Below are positions 55,034-64,000 of a DNA stretch of 64,000 nt, in pieces. The stretch is taken from contig NZ_JAGPWC010000009.1 in assembly GCF_018119405.1 (NCBI RefSeq), positions 32,337 to 96,336 on the forward strand. Direction: 5' to 3'. The translations under genes and the position numbers were made by a program. A model generated the notes under the pieces. That model ran no database searches, was not told the origin of the DNA, and worked only from the letters and a program-made list of their open reading frames with translations. The first letter of the stretch is position 1, and each line of letters opens with the position of its first letter. This DNA is from Massilia sp. ST3 (GTDB lineage Bacteria > Pseudomonadota > Gammaproteobacteria > Burkholderiales > Burkholderiaceae_D).

Positions 55034-55145
55034 TTCCGATAGCGATTCATCAATACGATAAGCATGATGAATTTACCGGACGTGCCACGAATCATTCGGA
55101 CATCGCCGAGTAGGACATCTTCCCCACTTTGAAAGGAAACACATC

Positions 55146-55349
55146 ATGGCCTCGAAGCAAGGTAGCAAGAGCCAGGGCGGCTCGTCGAAGCAGCAAGCCG
55201 AAGCCGGCCGCCAGGGCGGCAAGAGCTCGGGCAGCAAGCAGTCAGGCTCCTCGGGATCGGGTTCGGGCTCGAGCGGCGGCACCCGCGGCGGCACCCCGGA
55301 ACAGCATGCCGAAGCCGGCCGTCAAAGCCACAAGAACGACAAGCGCTGA
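55146..55349 (+). CDS. KGG-repeat general stress protein
   Basis: A small hydrophilic protein of the stress-induced YciG/con-10 group; the molecular role is unclear. The 67-residue product is rich in Gly, Ser, Lys and Gln, with two copies of the group's repeat (QQAEAGRQGGKSSG and EQHAEAGRQSHKND). It is likely disordered. The gene has a good ribosome-binding site (AAAGGA) and an intrinsic terminator just after the stop, so it is a single-gene transcript. Similar genes are typical of stationary phase and starvation regulons, but regulation here is not shown. Confidence 0.85.
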   Translation: MASKQGSKSQGGSSKQQAEAGRQGGKSSGSKQSGSSGSGSGSSGGTRGGTPEQHAEAGRQSHKNDKR

Positions 55350-55379
55350 GCGCCTCGCTCCGGCCGGTCCGGAGCCGCC

Positions 55380-55411
55380 AGCCCGCCGTGCAGCTTGCCG
55401 GCGGGCTTTTT
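55380..55411 (+). terminator. Intrinsic terminator of the KGG gene
   Basis: AGCCCGCCG (55380-55388) pairs with CGGCGGGCT (55399-55407), followed by a T run. It ends the KGG transcript. Confidence 0.88.
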
Positions 55412-55534
55412 GTGTATCAATGTATCAGTGTATGTCGGACAAAGCGCCATGGAGACGGCGCAACATTGAGAGGCGATGCAAATAAGCGGCCTCCGCGCAT
55501 CGGATAATCCGATGCGCGTGCAGCGCGCCGCTGC

Positions 55535-56095
55535 TCAGATATTGCGCAGGATGGCGCCCTTGGGCGGCGCGAAATCGCGGATGTCGTTGACCAGCCCGGC
55601 GGTCTTGGCGTCGCGCGCATTCAGGTGCAGGTCCGAATACTGGTGGATGCTCCACTGCTCCGGGGTCAGCTCGACCGTCTTGCGCAGGATCGACTCGGTG
55701 CGCGCGTCGTCGGCGCGCAAGCCCTCGACGATGATGTTGAGCGCATCCGGACGCGAGCCCGGCGAGGCGGTCGCATGCGACTTGTGGACCATGAAGCGCG
55801 CCGTGTCGCTGCAATAGCGCTCGCTGCCGCACAGGTAGAGGATGACCGCGATCGAGGCCACCGCGCCGCCGTTGTACATCACAAACTTGATCGGCGAGCT
55901 GGCCATGAAGTTGTACAGGCACAGGCCGTCGCTCACGTAGCCGCCATTGGACTGCACCAGGACGTGGGCCGTCTCGATGCCGTCCTCGGTCATGGCGGCG
56001 ACCGCGTCGAATACCCGGTGGACCATGTCACTATTGACGTCGCCGGACAGCGTGAACCAGCCTGTTTTTTCCTGTTGTGCTTTGTCTTCGCTCAT
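55535..56095 (-). CDS. ClpP-like serine protease family protein
   Basis: A member of the ClpP/crotonase-like serine peptidase group. The 186-residue product has a candidate triad in ClpP order: Ser81 (GGAVASIAVIL), His104 (FMVHKSHA) and Asp155 (HQYSDLHLNARDAKTAGLVN). It lacks the usual N-terminal ClpP gating residues and is not next to clpX, so it is not the housekeeping ClpP. It could be a ClpP variant, a phage-derived protease or a specialised partner. I chose the ATG at 56095 since the extra upstream residues (to 56182) look non-coding. The gap to gcvT holds repeat pair 5 and a riboswitch. Confidence 0.82.
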   Translation of the reverse strand: MSEDKAQQEKTGWFTLSGDVNSDMVHRVFDAVAAMTEDGIETAHVLVQSNGGYVSDGLCLYNFMASSPIKFVMYNGGAVASIAVILYLCGSERYCSDTARFMVHKSHATASPGSRPDALNIIVEGLRADDARTESILRKTVELTPEQWSIHQYSDLHLNARDAKTAGLVNDIRDFAPPKGAILRNI

Positions 56096-56236
56096 GTTTT
56101 TATCCGCCTGCAAAGTGTGTGGGATAAGTGTAGCAAAACCGCCGCAGGACGCCTGCCACGGTGCTTCTATAGTGCGCGGCAATGCTTTCAGGAATCGAAC
56201 CGGAGTCGCACGGTGAACACAGCCCTACCGCTTACC

Positions 56237-56345
56237 AACGTCATCCCCGCGCAGGCGGGGACCCAAGTTCGTCGCATCGCCAGTGCAATCAATCGCAGGC
56301 GATCCGCATGCAGACTTGGGTCCCCGCCTGCGCGGGGATGACGTT
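56237..56345. repeat. Dispersed repeat family A, inverted pair 5
   Basis: Copies at 56237-56269 (AACGTCATCCCC...CAAGTT) and 56314-56345 (ACTTGGG...GATGACGTT) are nearly perfect inverses with 44 bp between. The pair lies between the divergent ClpP-like and gcvT genes, about 50 bp before the glycine-riboswitch promoter. It is the best-conserved pair in the window. Confidence 0.88.
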
Positions 56346-56395
56346 CATAGGGTGCAGGCCGCCGCTTCCGCCTCCTCTTCTCCCCTCTTGGCTGG

Positions 56396-56424
56396 TTGAC
56401 ACCAAGCCCCTCCTGACATATCCT
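56396..56424 (+). promoter_or_regulatory. Sigma-70 promoter for the glycine riboswitch and gcv genes
   Basis: A perfect -35 TTGACA (56396-56401) is 17 bp from TATCCT (56419-56424, four of six). The expected start near 56431 is exactly where the first aptamer stem begins. Confidence 0.65.
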
Positions 56425-56431
56425 CCACAGT

Positions 56432-56632
56432 CTTGACCGGGAGAGCGCAGCACGCTGCCGCCGAAGGGGCACTACCCACAAACTCTCAGGCAAAAGGACC
56501 GGTCAAGGAGCGGCGGCGCATGGCGCAGCCGGCTCAACTCTGGAGAGCGGCCGCGGCTCGGCATGAGCGAGCGGCCCACCGAAGGGGCAGGCGGCTTCGC
56601 CGCTATCTCTCAGGTACCAAGGACAGAGGGGA
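56432..56632 (+). ncRNA. Tandem glycine riboswitch
   Basis: Two glycine aptamers lie in a row. Aptamer 1 (56432-56507) is closed by CTTGACCGG/CCGGTCAAG and has GGGAGAGC, CCGAAGGGGCA and AACTCTCAGGCAAAAGGAC. Aptamer 2 (56538-56628) is closed by CTCTG/CAGAG and has TGGAGAGC, CCGAAGGGGCAGGCGG and ATCTCTCAGGTACCAAGGAC. Both carry the family's conserved core. Such switches turn on glycine cleavage when glycine is abundant. The gcvT ATG is 54 nt after; no terminator hairpin is seen, so translational control is likely. Confidence 0.97.
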
Positions 56633-56685
56633 TTGAAGCGCACGGCGACGTGCCCGCCCCCCTATTCACCTGCCCTGAGGATTCC

Positions 56686-57816
56686 ATGACGCTCAAAGCG
56701 ACTCCGCTCAACTCCGCTCACCGTGCCGCTGGCGCCAAGATGGTCGACTTCGGCGGCTGGGACATGCCGGTCAACTACGGTTCCCAGATCGAGGAGCACA
56801 ACGCGGTGCGCACCGACGCAGGCATGTTCGACGTGTCCCACATGTGCGTGGTCGACCTCAAGGGCGCCAACGTGCGCGCTTTCCTGCGCGGCCTGCTGGC
56901 CAACAACGTCGACAAGCTGCAGGTCCCGGGCAAGGCCCTCTACTCCTGCATGCTCAATCCCGAAGGCGGCGTGATCGACGACCTGATCGTCTACTTCTTC
57001 AGCGAAGACTGGTTCCGCATCGTGGTCAACGCCGGCACCGCCGACAAGGACGTGGCCTGGATGAACCAGCAGAACGCCGCCACCAGCAGCGGCCTGACGA
57101 TCACCCAGCGCCGCGACCGCAGCGCCGACAACCTCGATCCGATCGCCCTGATCGCCGTCCAGGGCCCGAACGCCCGCGCCAAGGCCTGGGACGTGCTGCC
57201 CGAAACCAGGGCCGCTTCCGAGCCCCTGAAACCTTTCAATGTCGTGATCGTCCCCGACACCGCCTTCGGCGAAGTCATGGTCGCACGCACCGGCTATACC
57301 GGCGAAGACGGCTTCGAGATCGGCGTCGCCGCCGACAAGGCCGAAGCCCTGTGGAACGCCTTCGCGGCGGCCGGCATCAAGCCGGCCGGCCTGGGCGCGC
57401 GCGACACCCTGCGCCTGGAAGCCGGCATGAACCTCTACGGCCAGGACATGGACGAGACCGTGAACCCGCTCGACGCCGGCCTGGGCTGGACCATCGACCT
57501 GGTCTCCGAGCGCGACTTCATCGGCAAGGCCGCCCTGCAGGCCAAGGGCCAGCAGGCCAGCTTCGTCGGCCTGATCCTTCGCGAAAAAGGCGGCATCCTG
57601 CGCGCCCACCAGAAAGTGATCAGCGCTGCCGGCAACGAAGGCGAGATCACCAGCGGCACCTTCAGCCCGAGCATGCAGCAGGCGATCGCCCTGGCGCGCG
57701 TGCCGCTGGACGTGGCGATCGGCGACACCGTGCAGGTCGTGATCCGCGACAAGCGGTTGGCCGCCTCCGTCGTCAAGCTGCCGTTCGTGCGTAACGGCAA
57801 GGTTCTCGCCGCCTGA
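56686..57816 (+). CDS. gcvT: Glycine cleavage system T protein (aminomethyltransferase)
   Basis: Transfers the methylene group from the lipoyl arm of GcvH to tetrahydrofolate. The 376-residue product starts [20 protein letters not shown] and has the family's [20 protein letters not shown], the folate-binding catalytic Asp in DVSHM, and [12 protein letters not shown] chose the ATG at 56686 with a GAGGA site; an upstream frame would run through the riboswitch. It leads gcvH by 47 bp. Expression is predicted to follow the glycine riboswitch upstream. Confidence 0.97.
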   Translation: MTLKATPLNSAHRAAGAKMVDFGGWDMPVNYGSQIEEHNAVRTDAGMFDVSHMCVVDLKGANVRAFLRGLLANNVDKLQVPGKALYSCMLNPEGGVIDDLIVYFFSEDWFRIVVNAGTADKDVAWMNQQNAATSSGLTITQRRDRSADNLDPIALIAVQGPNARAKAWDVLPETRAASEPLKPFNVVIVPDTAFGEVMVARTGYTGEDGFEIGVAADKAEALWNAFAAAGIKPAGLGARDTLRLEAGMNLYGQDMDETVNPLDAGLGWTIDLVSERDFIGKAALQAKGQQASFVGLILREKGGILRAHQKVISAAGNEGEITSGTFSPSMQQAIALARVPLDVAIGDTVQVVIRDKRLAASVVKLPFVRNGKVLAA

Positions 57817-57863
57817 TACAACAAACCATATAATCACCGCGTCACCACACCAGGAGCAACAAT

Positions 57864-58244
57864 ATGAACATCCCTACCGACCTGAAATACACCGAGTCCC
57901 ACGAGTGGGTCCGCCGCGAGGCTGACGGCACCCTGACCGTCGGCATCACCGAATACGCGCAGGACGCACTGGGCGACATCGTGTTCGTCGAACTGCCGCA
58001 GGTCGGCAAGGCATTCACCGCCGGCGACGACGCCGCCGTGGTGGAATCGGTCAAGGCGGCGAGCGACATCTATGCTCCGGTGTCGGGCACCGTCACCGCC
58101 GTGAACCAGCCGGTCGCCGACGCGCCGGACTCGATCAACCAGGACGCCTACGGCGCCTGGCTGTTCAAGCTGCAGCCGGCCGACGCGGCAAGCTTCGACG
58201 CGCTGATGGACGCCGACGCCTACGGCAAGACCACCGACAACTGA
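57864..58244 (+). CDS. gcvH: Glycine cleavage system H protein (lipoyl carrier)
   Basis: The lipoyl carrier shuttling intermediates among GcvP, GcvT and the L protein. The 126-residue product starts [19 protein letters not shown] and has the lipoylation lysine Lys64 in [13 protein letters not shown], with GTVTAVN following. Length is standard. An AGGAG site precedes the ATG. A strong terminator 9 bp after the stop may end most transcripts here, leaving gcvP to be expressed by read-through or from its own start. Confidence 0.97.
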   Translation: MNIPTDLKYTESHEWVRREADGTLTVGITEYAQDALGDIVFVELPQVGKAFTAGDDAAVVESVKAASDIYAPVSGTVTAVNQPVADAPDSINQDAYGAWLFKLQPADAASFDALMDADAYGKTTDN

Positions 58245-58253
58245 TCGCCCCCG

Positions 58254-58285
58254 AAGGCGCGCCCTCCAGCACGGCGCGCCTTTTT
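58254..58285 (+). terminator. Strong intrinsic terminator between gcvH and gcvP
   Basis: A perfect 10-bp stem, AAGGCGCGCC (58254-58263) with GGCGCGCCTT (58273-58282), has a 9-nt loop and five T in all. It lies inside what is normally one gcvTHP operon. Confidence 0.88.
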
Positions 58286-58357
58286 GTATTCCAGAACTCC
58301 CGAATTTCTCCATCTCCGCCCGCCCACAAGGCGCCGGCAATTCATCTGGCCACCATC

Positions 58358-61237
<2,880 letters not shown>

Positions 61238-61253
61238 GCCCCTGTAGACCGCC

Positions 61254-62927
61254 TCACTTGCGGCTGGAGGCCAGCCGCAGGTGCGAGGCCGGATAACGGC
61301 GGCGTTCCCGCGCGAGTTCGCGTGGAGCGTCGCCGTTTTCCTTTTCCGCCGCCGGTTCCGCAGGCGGCTCCGCGGGCTCTTCGAGCCGGAAGCCGGCCAT
61401 GGTGCGCGACAGCGCCAGCGCCTGCATCTGCAGGGTGCGCGCGGCCAGCGCCGCTTCTTCCACCAGGGTGGTGTTCTGGCGCGTCACCTGGTCCATGCGC
61501 ACGATGGCCTGGTTCACGTCCTGCAGGTTCGACTCCTGGCCCATGCTGGCCGAGCCGATGCGGCTGACGATGTCCTCCACCTGGCGCACCGAGCTGGCGA
61601 TCTGCTGCATGCTGCTGCCGGCCTGCGCCGCCCAGGCGGTGCCGCCGTCGATCTCGTTCATCGACTGCGTGGCCAGCACCCGGATCTCGCCGGCCGACAT
61701 CGTCACGCGCCGCGCCAGCTGGCGCATCTCCGAGGTCACCGCCGCCATGCCGGCGGCGTCCAGTTCCTTGCGCGCCGCGTCCAGCCCGGCGTTGAGCGCC
61801 AGCGTGTTCGCCTGCGCCGCCAGGGCATCCAGCGCGTCCACGATCTCCACCACCCGCAGCGCGCTGCGCTTGCCCGAGGCCAGCGCCGCCACCAGGCGCT
61901 CGACCACGCCCCCGCCCTCGTGGGCCGCTTCGCCGACCGAGGCCGCCAGCTGGTTGGCGGCGTGCGCGCCGTCGGCGGCCAGGCTGACGCTGGCCTCCAG
62001 TTCCTTCATCGAGCTCGCCGTGTCCAGCATCGAACCGGCCCGGAACACGGCGCGGCTCCCCAGGCTCAGGCTGCCCAGCTTGATGTCGCGCGAGGCGATC
62101 CCGATCAGGCGCGCCGATTCCAGGATGCCGCGCAGGGTGCCGTTCAGGTGGCGGATGCTGGCGTCCAGCGCGCGCGAGGTGTCGGCGATCTCGTCGCCGC
62201 CGTAGGCCCGCTCGCGCACCGTCAGGTCGCCGCTGGCCAGCCCGCTGGCGGCGGCGCCGATGCCGCGGATCTCGTCCAGCAGCAGGCGCCGCACCGCGAA
62301 GGTGATCGCCAGCGAGATCCCGACCGCGAGCGCGATCACGATGGGCATCAGGGTCGACACCAGGCGGAAGTCCGCGCTGGCGCTATCCGATGCCTGGCGC
62401 GTGAGTGTTTCCTCGATCAGGCTCAGGTCGGCCAGGCGCTGGGCGACCACGGCGAAGGCGCTTTCCGCCTTGAGCATGGCGTTGGCCGAGATCGACCCGT
62501 CCATCGGGGCCAGCTCGATCACGTCGCGCACCGCCGCGGCATAGGCGTGGTGGGCGCCGACGGCCTGCTCCACGTGGCGGCGTTCGGCCGCGTGCGGGCC
62601 GGTCATGCGCGCCAGCCGGGCCAGGCCGGCGCCGATCCGCTCATGCTGGATCAGGATGTCGCGCCGCAGCGGCTCGGTGCGGGCGACGGGAAAGCTGCCG
62701 CCCACCCAGCTCAGCAGCCGGTAGATGTCCGCATGGGCCTTCTGCGACTGCGCCGCCAGCTCGCCGGCGGCGCGCATGTTGGCGGCGCGCTGGCCGACGA
62801 TGGATTCGAGCGAGTCGTTCTGGCGCACCATCGCGACATAGGCGGAACAGGACAGCAGTACCAGCAGGAACAGCACCGCGCCGGGTGCCAGCAGCAGCTT
62901 GGGACCGATGCGGAGGCGGGCCAGCAT
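61254..62927 (-). CDS. Divergent methyl-accepting chemotaxis-like protein
   Basis: A membrane sensor of chemoreceptor shape. The 557-residue product has a first membrane helix (about 11-33), a four-helix-bundle periplasmic domain, a second helix (about 192-212), a HAMP-like region (about 213-265) and a long coiled signalling domain. The tip, normally a strictly conserved hairpin with EAARAGEQGRGFAVVA, reads ALNAGLDAARKELDAAGMAA near residues 375-395, so key CheA/CheW-contact residues are changed. It may signal to something other than CheA, or be decaying. A Pro/Glu-rich tail follows. No Shine-Dalgarno sequence is clear at the ATG. Confidence 0.82.
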   Translation of the reverse strand: MLARLRIGPKLLLAPGAVLFLLVLLSCSAYVAMVRQNDSLESIVGQRAANMRAAGELAAQSQKAHADIYRLLSWVGGSFPVARTEPLRRDILIQHERIGAGLARLARMTGPHAAERRHVEQAVGAHHAYAAAVRDVIELAPMDGSISANAMLKAESAFAVVAQRLADLSLIEETLTRQASDSASADFRLVSTLMPIVIALAVGISLAITFAVRRLLLDEIRGIGAAASGLASGDLTVRERAYGGDEIADTSRALDASIRHLNGTLRGILESARLIGIASRDIKLGSLSLGSRAVFRAGSMLDTASSMKELEASVSLAADGAHAANQLAASVGEAAHEGGGVVERLVAALASGKRSALRVVEIVDALDALAAQANTLALNAGLDAARKELDAAGMAAVTSEMRQLARRVTMSAGEIRVLATQSMNEIDGGTAWAAQAGSSMQQIASSVRQVEDIVSRIGSASMGQESNLQDVNQAIVRMDQVTRQNTTLVEEAALAARTLQMQALALSRTMAGFRLEEPAEPPAEPAAEKENGDAPRELARERRRYPASHLRLASSRK

Positions 62928-63070
62928 GGGTCAGCCCGCGCGCACGAGGCTGGAAGGCGGGGAGAAAGGCGATGGGGTCATGGCGTCCTCCGGTTGAGCG
63001 CACAAAGTTTCCCAAGTGCATTCAACGAATTTACCCGAAGGAGGACGGCGGATATTTGTGCAAGCTCAAG

Positions 63071-63099
63071 CACCCGGCTGCGGCACCTGCGGCCGGGTG
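63071..63099 (-). terminator. Hairpin downstream of the H-NS gene (no T tract)
   Basis: CACCCGGC (63071-63078) and GCCGGGTG (63092-63099) form a perfect 8-bp stem 27 bp after the H-NS stop. It lacks a T run, so it may end transcription only with help or mainly stabilise the 3' end. Confidence 0.35.
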
Positions 63100-63125
63100 A
63101 GAGGATGCGGGCGTGGCGCGTCCGG

Positions 63126-63479
63126 CTAGGCCTTCAGCTGGTCCAGCGTCTTGCCGCCCGCCAGGGCCTCGGCCACCCACGCGGGCCGCCGTCCGCGGCC
63201 GGTCCAGGTCTGGGATGCATCGGCCGGATTACGGTATTGCCCCCCCTCTCCCGCGGCCTTGGCCTTGCCCTTGCCGGACTTGCCGGACTTGCCTGCCTTG
63301 GCCGATTTGGTCGAGAGCAACTCGTCGACGCTGACACCCAGGTTCTTGGTCAGCGCCAGGATCTGTTCGCGCGCCTTCTTCACCTCGTCCTGCTGGCGCG
63401 CCTTGATCTGCTTCTCGACCTCGAATTGGAGGCCCTTCAGTTCGCCCAGGTTATAGCTCGACAGATCGATGTTCGCCAT
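63126..63479 (-). CDS. H-NS-family nucleoid protein
   Basis: A DNA-binding protein that compacts and silences AT-rich DNA. The 117-residue product has an N-terminal oligomerisation helix (residues 8-50), a Lys/Gly/Ser-rich flexible linker (about 58-77) and the C-terminal H-NS DNA-binding motif YRNPADASQTWTGRGRRPAW, the betaproteobacterial form (BpH3 type). Length is normal. An AAAGGA site precedes the ATG. The chromosome probably encodes several paralogs of this kind. Lower-GC stretches such as 6.8-8.1 kb would be natural targets. Confidence 0.93.
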   Translation of the reverse strand: MANIDLSSYNLGELKGLQFEVEKQIKARQQDEVKKAREQILALTKNLGVSVDELLSTKSAKAGKSGKSGKGKAKAAGEGGQYRNPADASQTWTGRGRRPAWVAEALAGGKTLDQLKA

Positions 63480-63595
63480 GCTCGTCCTTTGACAATGTGG
63501 TGGTGACGCAAGCGTATCATGTTCGTCCCGAACTGGCCGGCAAGCCGAGCACCTGAAACACGCTTATCCGGCATGCGTGTCCCGGGCGGAAAGCC

Positions 63596-64000
63596 TCAGG
63601 CGGACTGGCCTTCGCGCCAGCGCCGTACGTAGCTCTCCGCCAGCTCCGCTTCGCCCTGTTCCCTCAGCCAGGCATAGGCGCGCTCGCAGGCCGCCTCGGT
63701 GGCCTCGGGATCGGCCTGCATCGCCCGCTCCAGCAGGGCCAGTCCTTCGCGCTCGCCGCGCTCCAGGCGCGCCACGCCCTCGATGTAGAGGCCGAGCGCA
63801 TGGCCGGCGTTGCGCGCGTTGAAGGCGGCCAGCGGCGCGCACACGTCGGTGGCGGGCTCGTGGCGCATGGTCAGGCGCAGCATTTCCAGCTGCTGGGCGG
63901 GGTCGGGCTGCGCCAGGGCGCGCAGTTCGCGCAGGCGCGTGCGCTCTCCCTGGATCTCGGCATGGCGCAGCGACCACGGCTCGGCCACTTCCCTGGCCCA
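63596..64000 (-). CDS. C-terminal part of an unrecognised protein (cut by window end)
   Basis: The frame runs past the window edge on the minus strand (upstream residues WAREVAEPWSLRHAEIQGER). At least 134 residues of the C-terminus are visible, all helical and Ala/Glu/Arg-rich, with stretches like LYIEGVARLERGEREGLALL and AMQADPEATEAACERAYAWL that look like tetratricopeptide-type helix pairs. An internal ATG at 63988 is not taken as the start since coding continues through it. It may be the tail of a membrane peptidase or TPR protein; this is not decidable here. Confidence 0.6.
   Translation of the reverse strand, partial: WAREVAEPWSLRHAEIQGERTRLRELRALAQPDPAQQLEMLRLTMRHEPATDVCAPLAAFNARNAGHALGLYIEGVARLERGEREGLALLERAMQADPEATEAACERAYAWLREQGEAELAESYVRRWREGQSA

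Noticed and set aside
53042..55042. 666-residue open frame on the plus strand opposite DUF1631
   Set aside because: Antisense shadow, His/Gln/Arg-rich.

Overview
The window is GC-rich (my impression is mid-60s percent) chromosomal DNA from a betaproteobacterium. The best fit is Burkholderiales, family Oxalobacteraceae, something close to Massilia. This rests on the rpsB-tsf-pyrH block divergent from map-glnD, the smc/zipA/ligA block, an H-NS protein of the betaproteobacterial type, a PEP-CTERM surface protein behind a sigma-54-like promoter, and many GGDEF/EAL, hybrid-kinase and KaiC-like signalling genes. The genus is an inference. I saw no tRNA, rRNA, CRISPR array, transposase or integrase.

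Layout. 1-6.7 kb is translation and nitrogen housekeeping: pyrH (partial), tsf and rpsB on the minus strand, divergent from map, glnD and an RsuA/RluF-type pseudouridine synthase. 6.8-8.1 kb is a lower-GC islet with two unrecognised genes and a possible gene remnant. 8.1-14.8 kb is a secreted-enzyme region: a Tat-exported beta-helix protein, two GH43 glycosidases (one an arabinanase-like enzyme with a ricin-type lectin domain) and a subtilisin-like protease whose leader carries a cyclic-di-GMP-I riboswitch. 14.9-18.9 kb holds a polar amino-acid ABC importer (gltIJKL type) and exonuclease III. 19.0-22.7 kb is a two-gene unit, a PEP-CTERM protein and a large AmpD-like amidase lipoprotein, behind a sigma-54-like promoter. 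22.8-32.8 kb holds an RhtB exporter, a GH31 enzyme, a BNR-repeat lipoprotein, a GGDEF-EAL protein, a zinc-ribbon membrane protein and a POT peptide transporter. 32.9-38.9 kb holds an aminotransferase and a KaiC-like ATPase locus flanked by two paralogous hybrid histidine kinases. 39-55 kb holds a DUF885 protein, the minus-strand series smc, hybrid kinase, zipA, ligA, galU, def and an outer-membrane protein, and a DUF1631 gene. 55-64 kb holds a KGG stress protein, a ClpP-like protein, the glycine cleavage genes gcvT-gcvH-gcvP under a tandem glycine riboswitch, a divergent chemoreceptor-like protein, an H-NS protein and one gene cut by the window end.

How the parts connect. Cyclic-di-GMP appears both as a metabolite handled by the GGDEF-EAL protein and as the ligand predicted for the riboswitch ahead of the secreted protease. 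The arabinan-type and alpha-glucan enzymes, several exported proteins and the amino-acid and peptide uptake systems suggest a soil or plant-associated polysaccharide and protein degrader. Two dispersed repeat families sit only between genes: one as five inverted pairs about 8-17 kb apart, the other at two loci.

The strongest candidates for something little described are the KaiC/hybrid-kinase locus, the PEP-CTERM plus amidase-lipoprotein unit, and the riboswitch-controlled protease.
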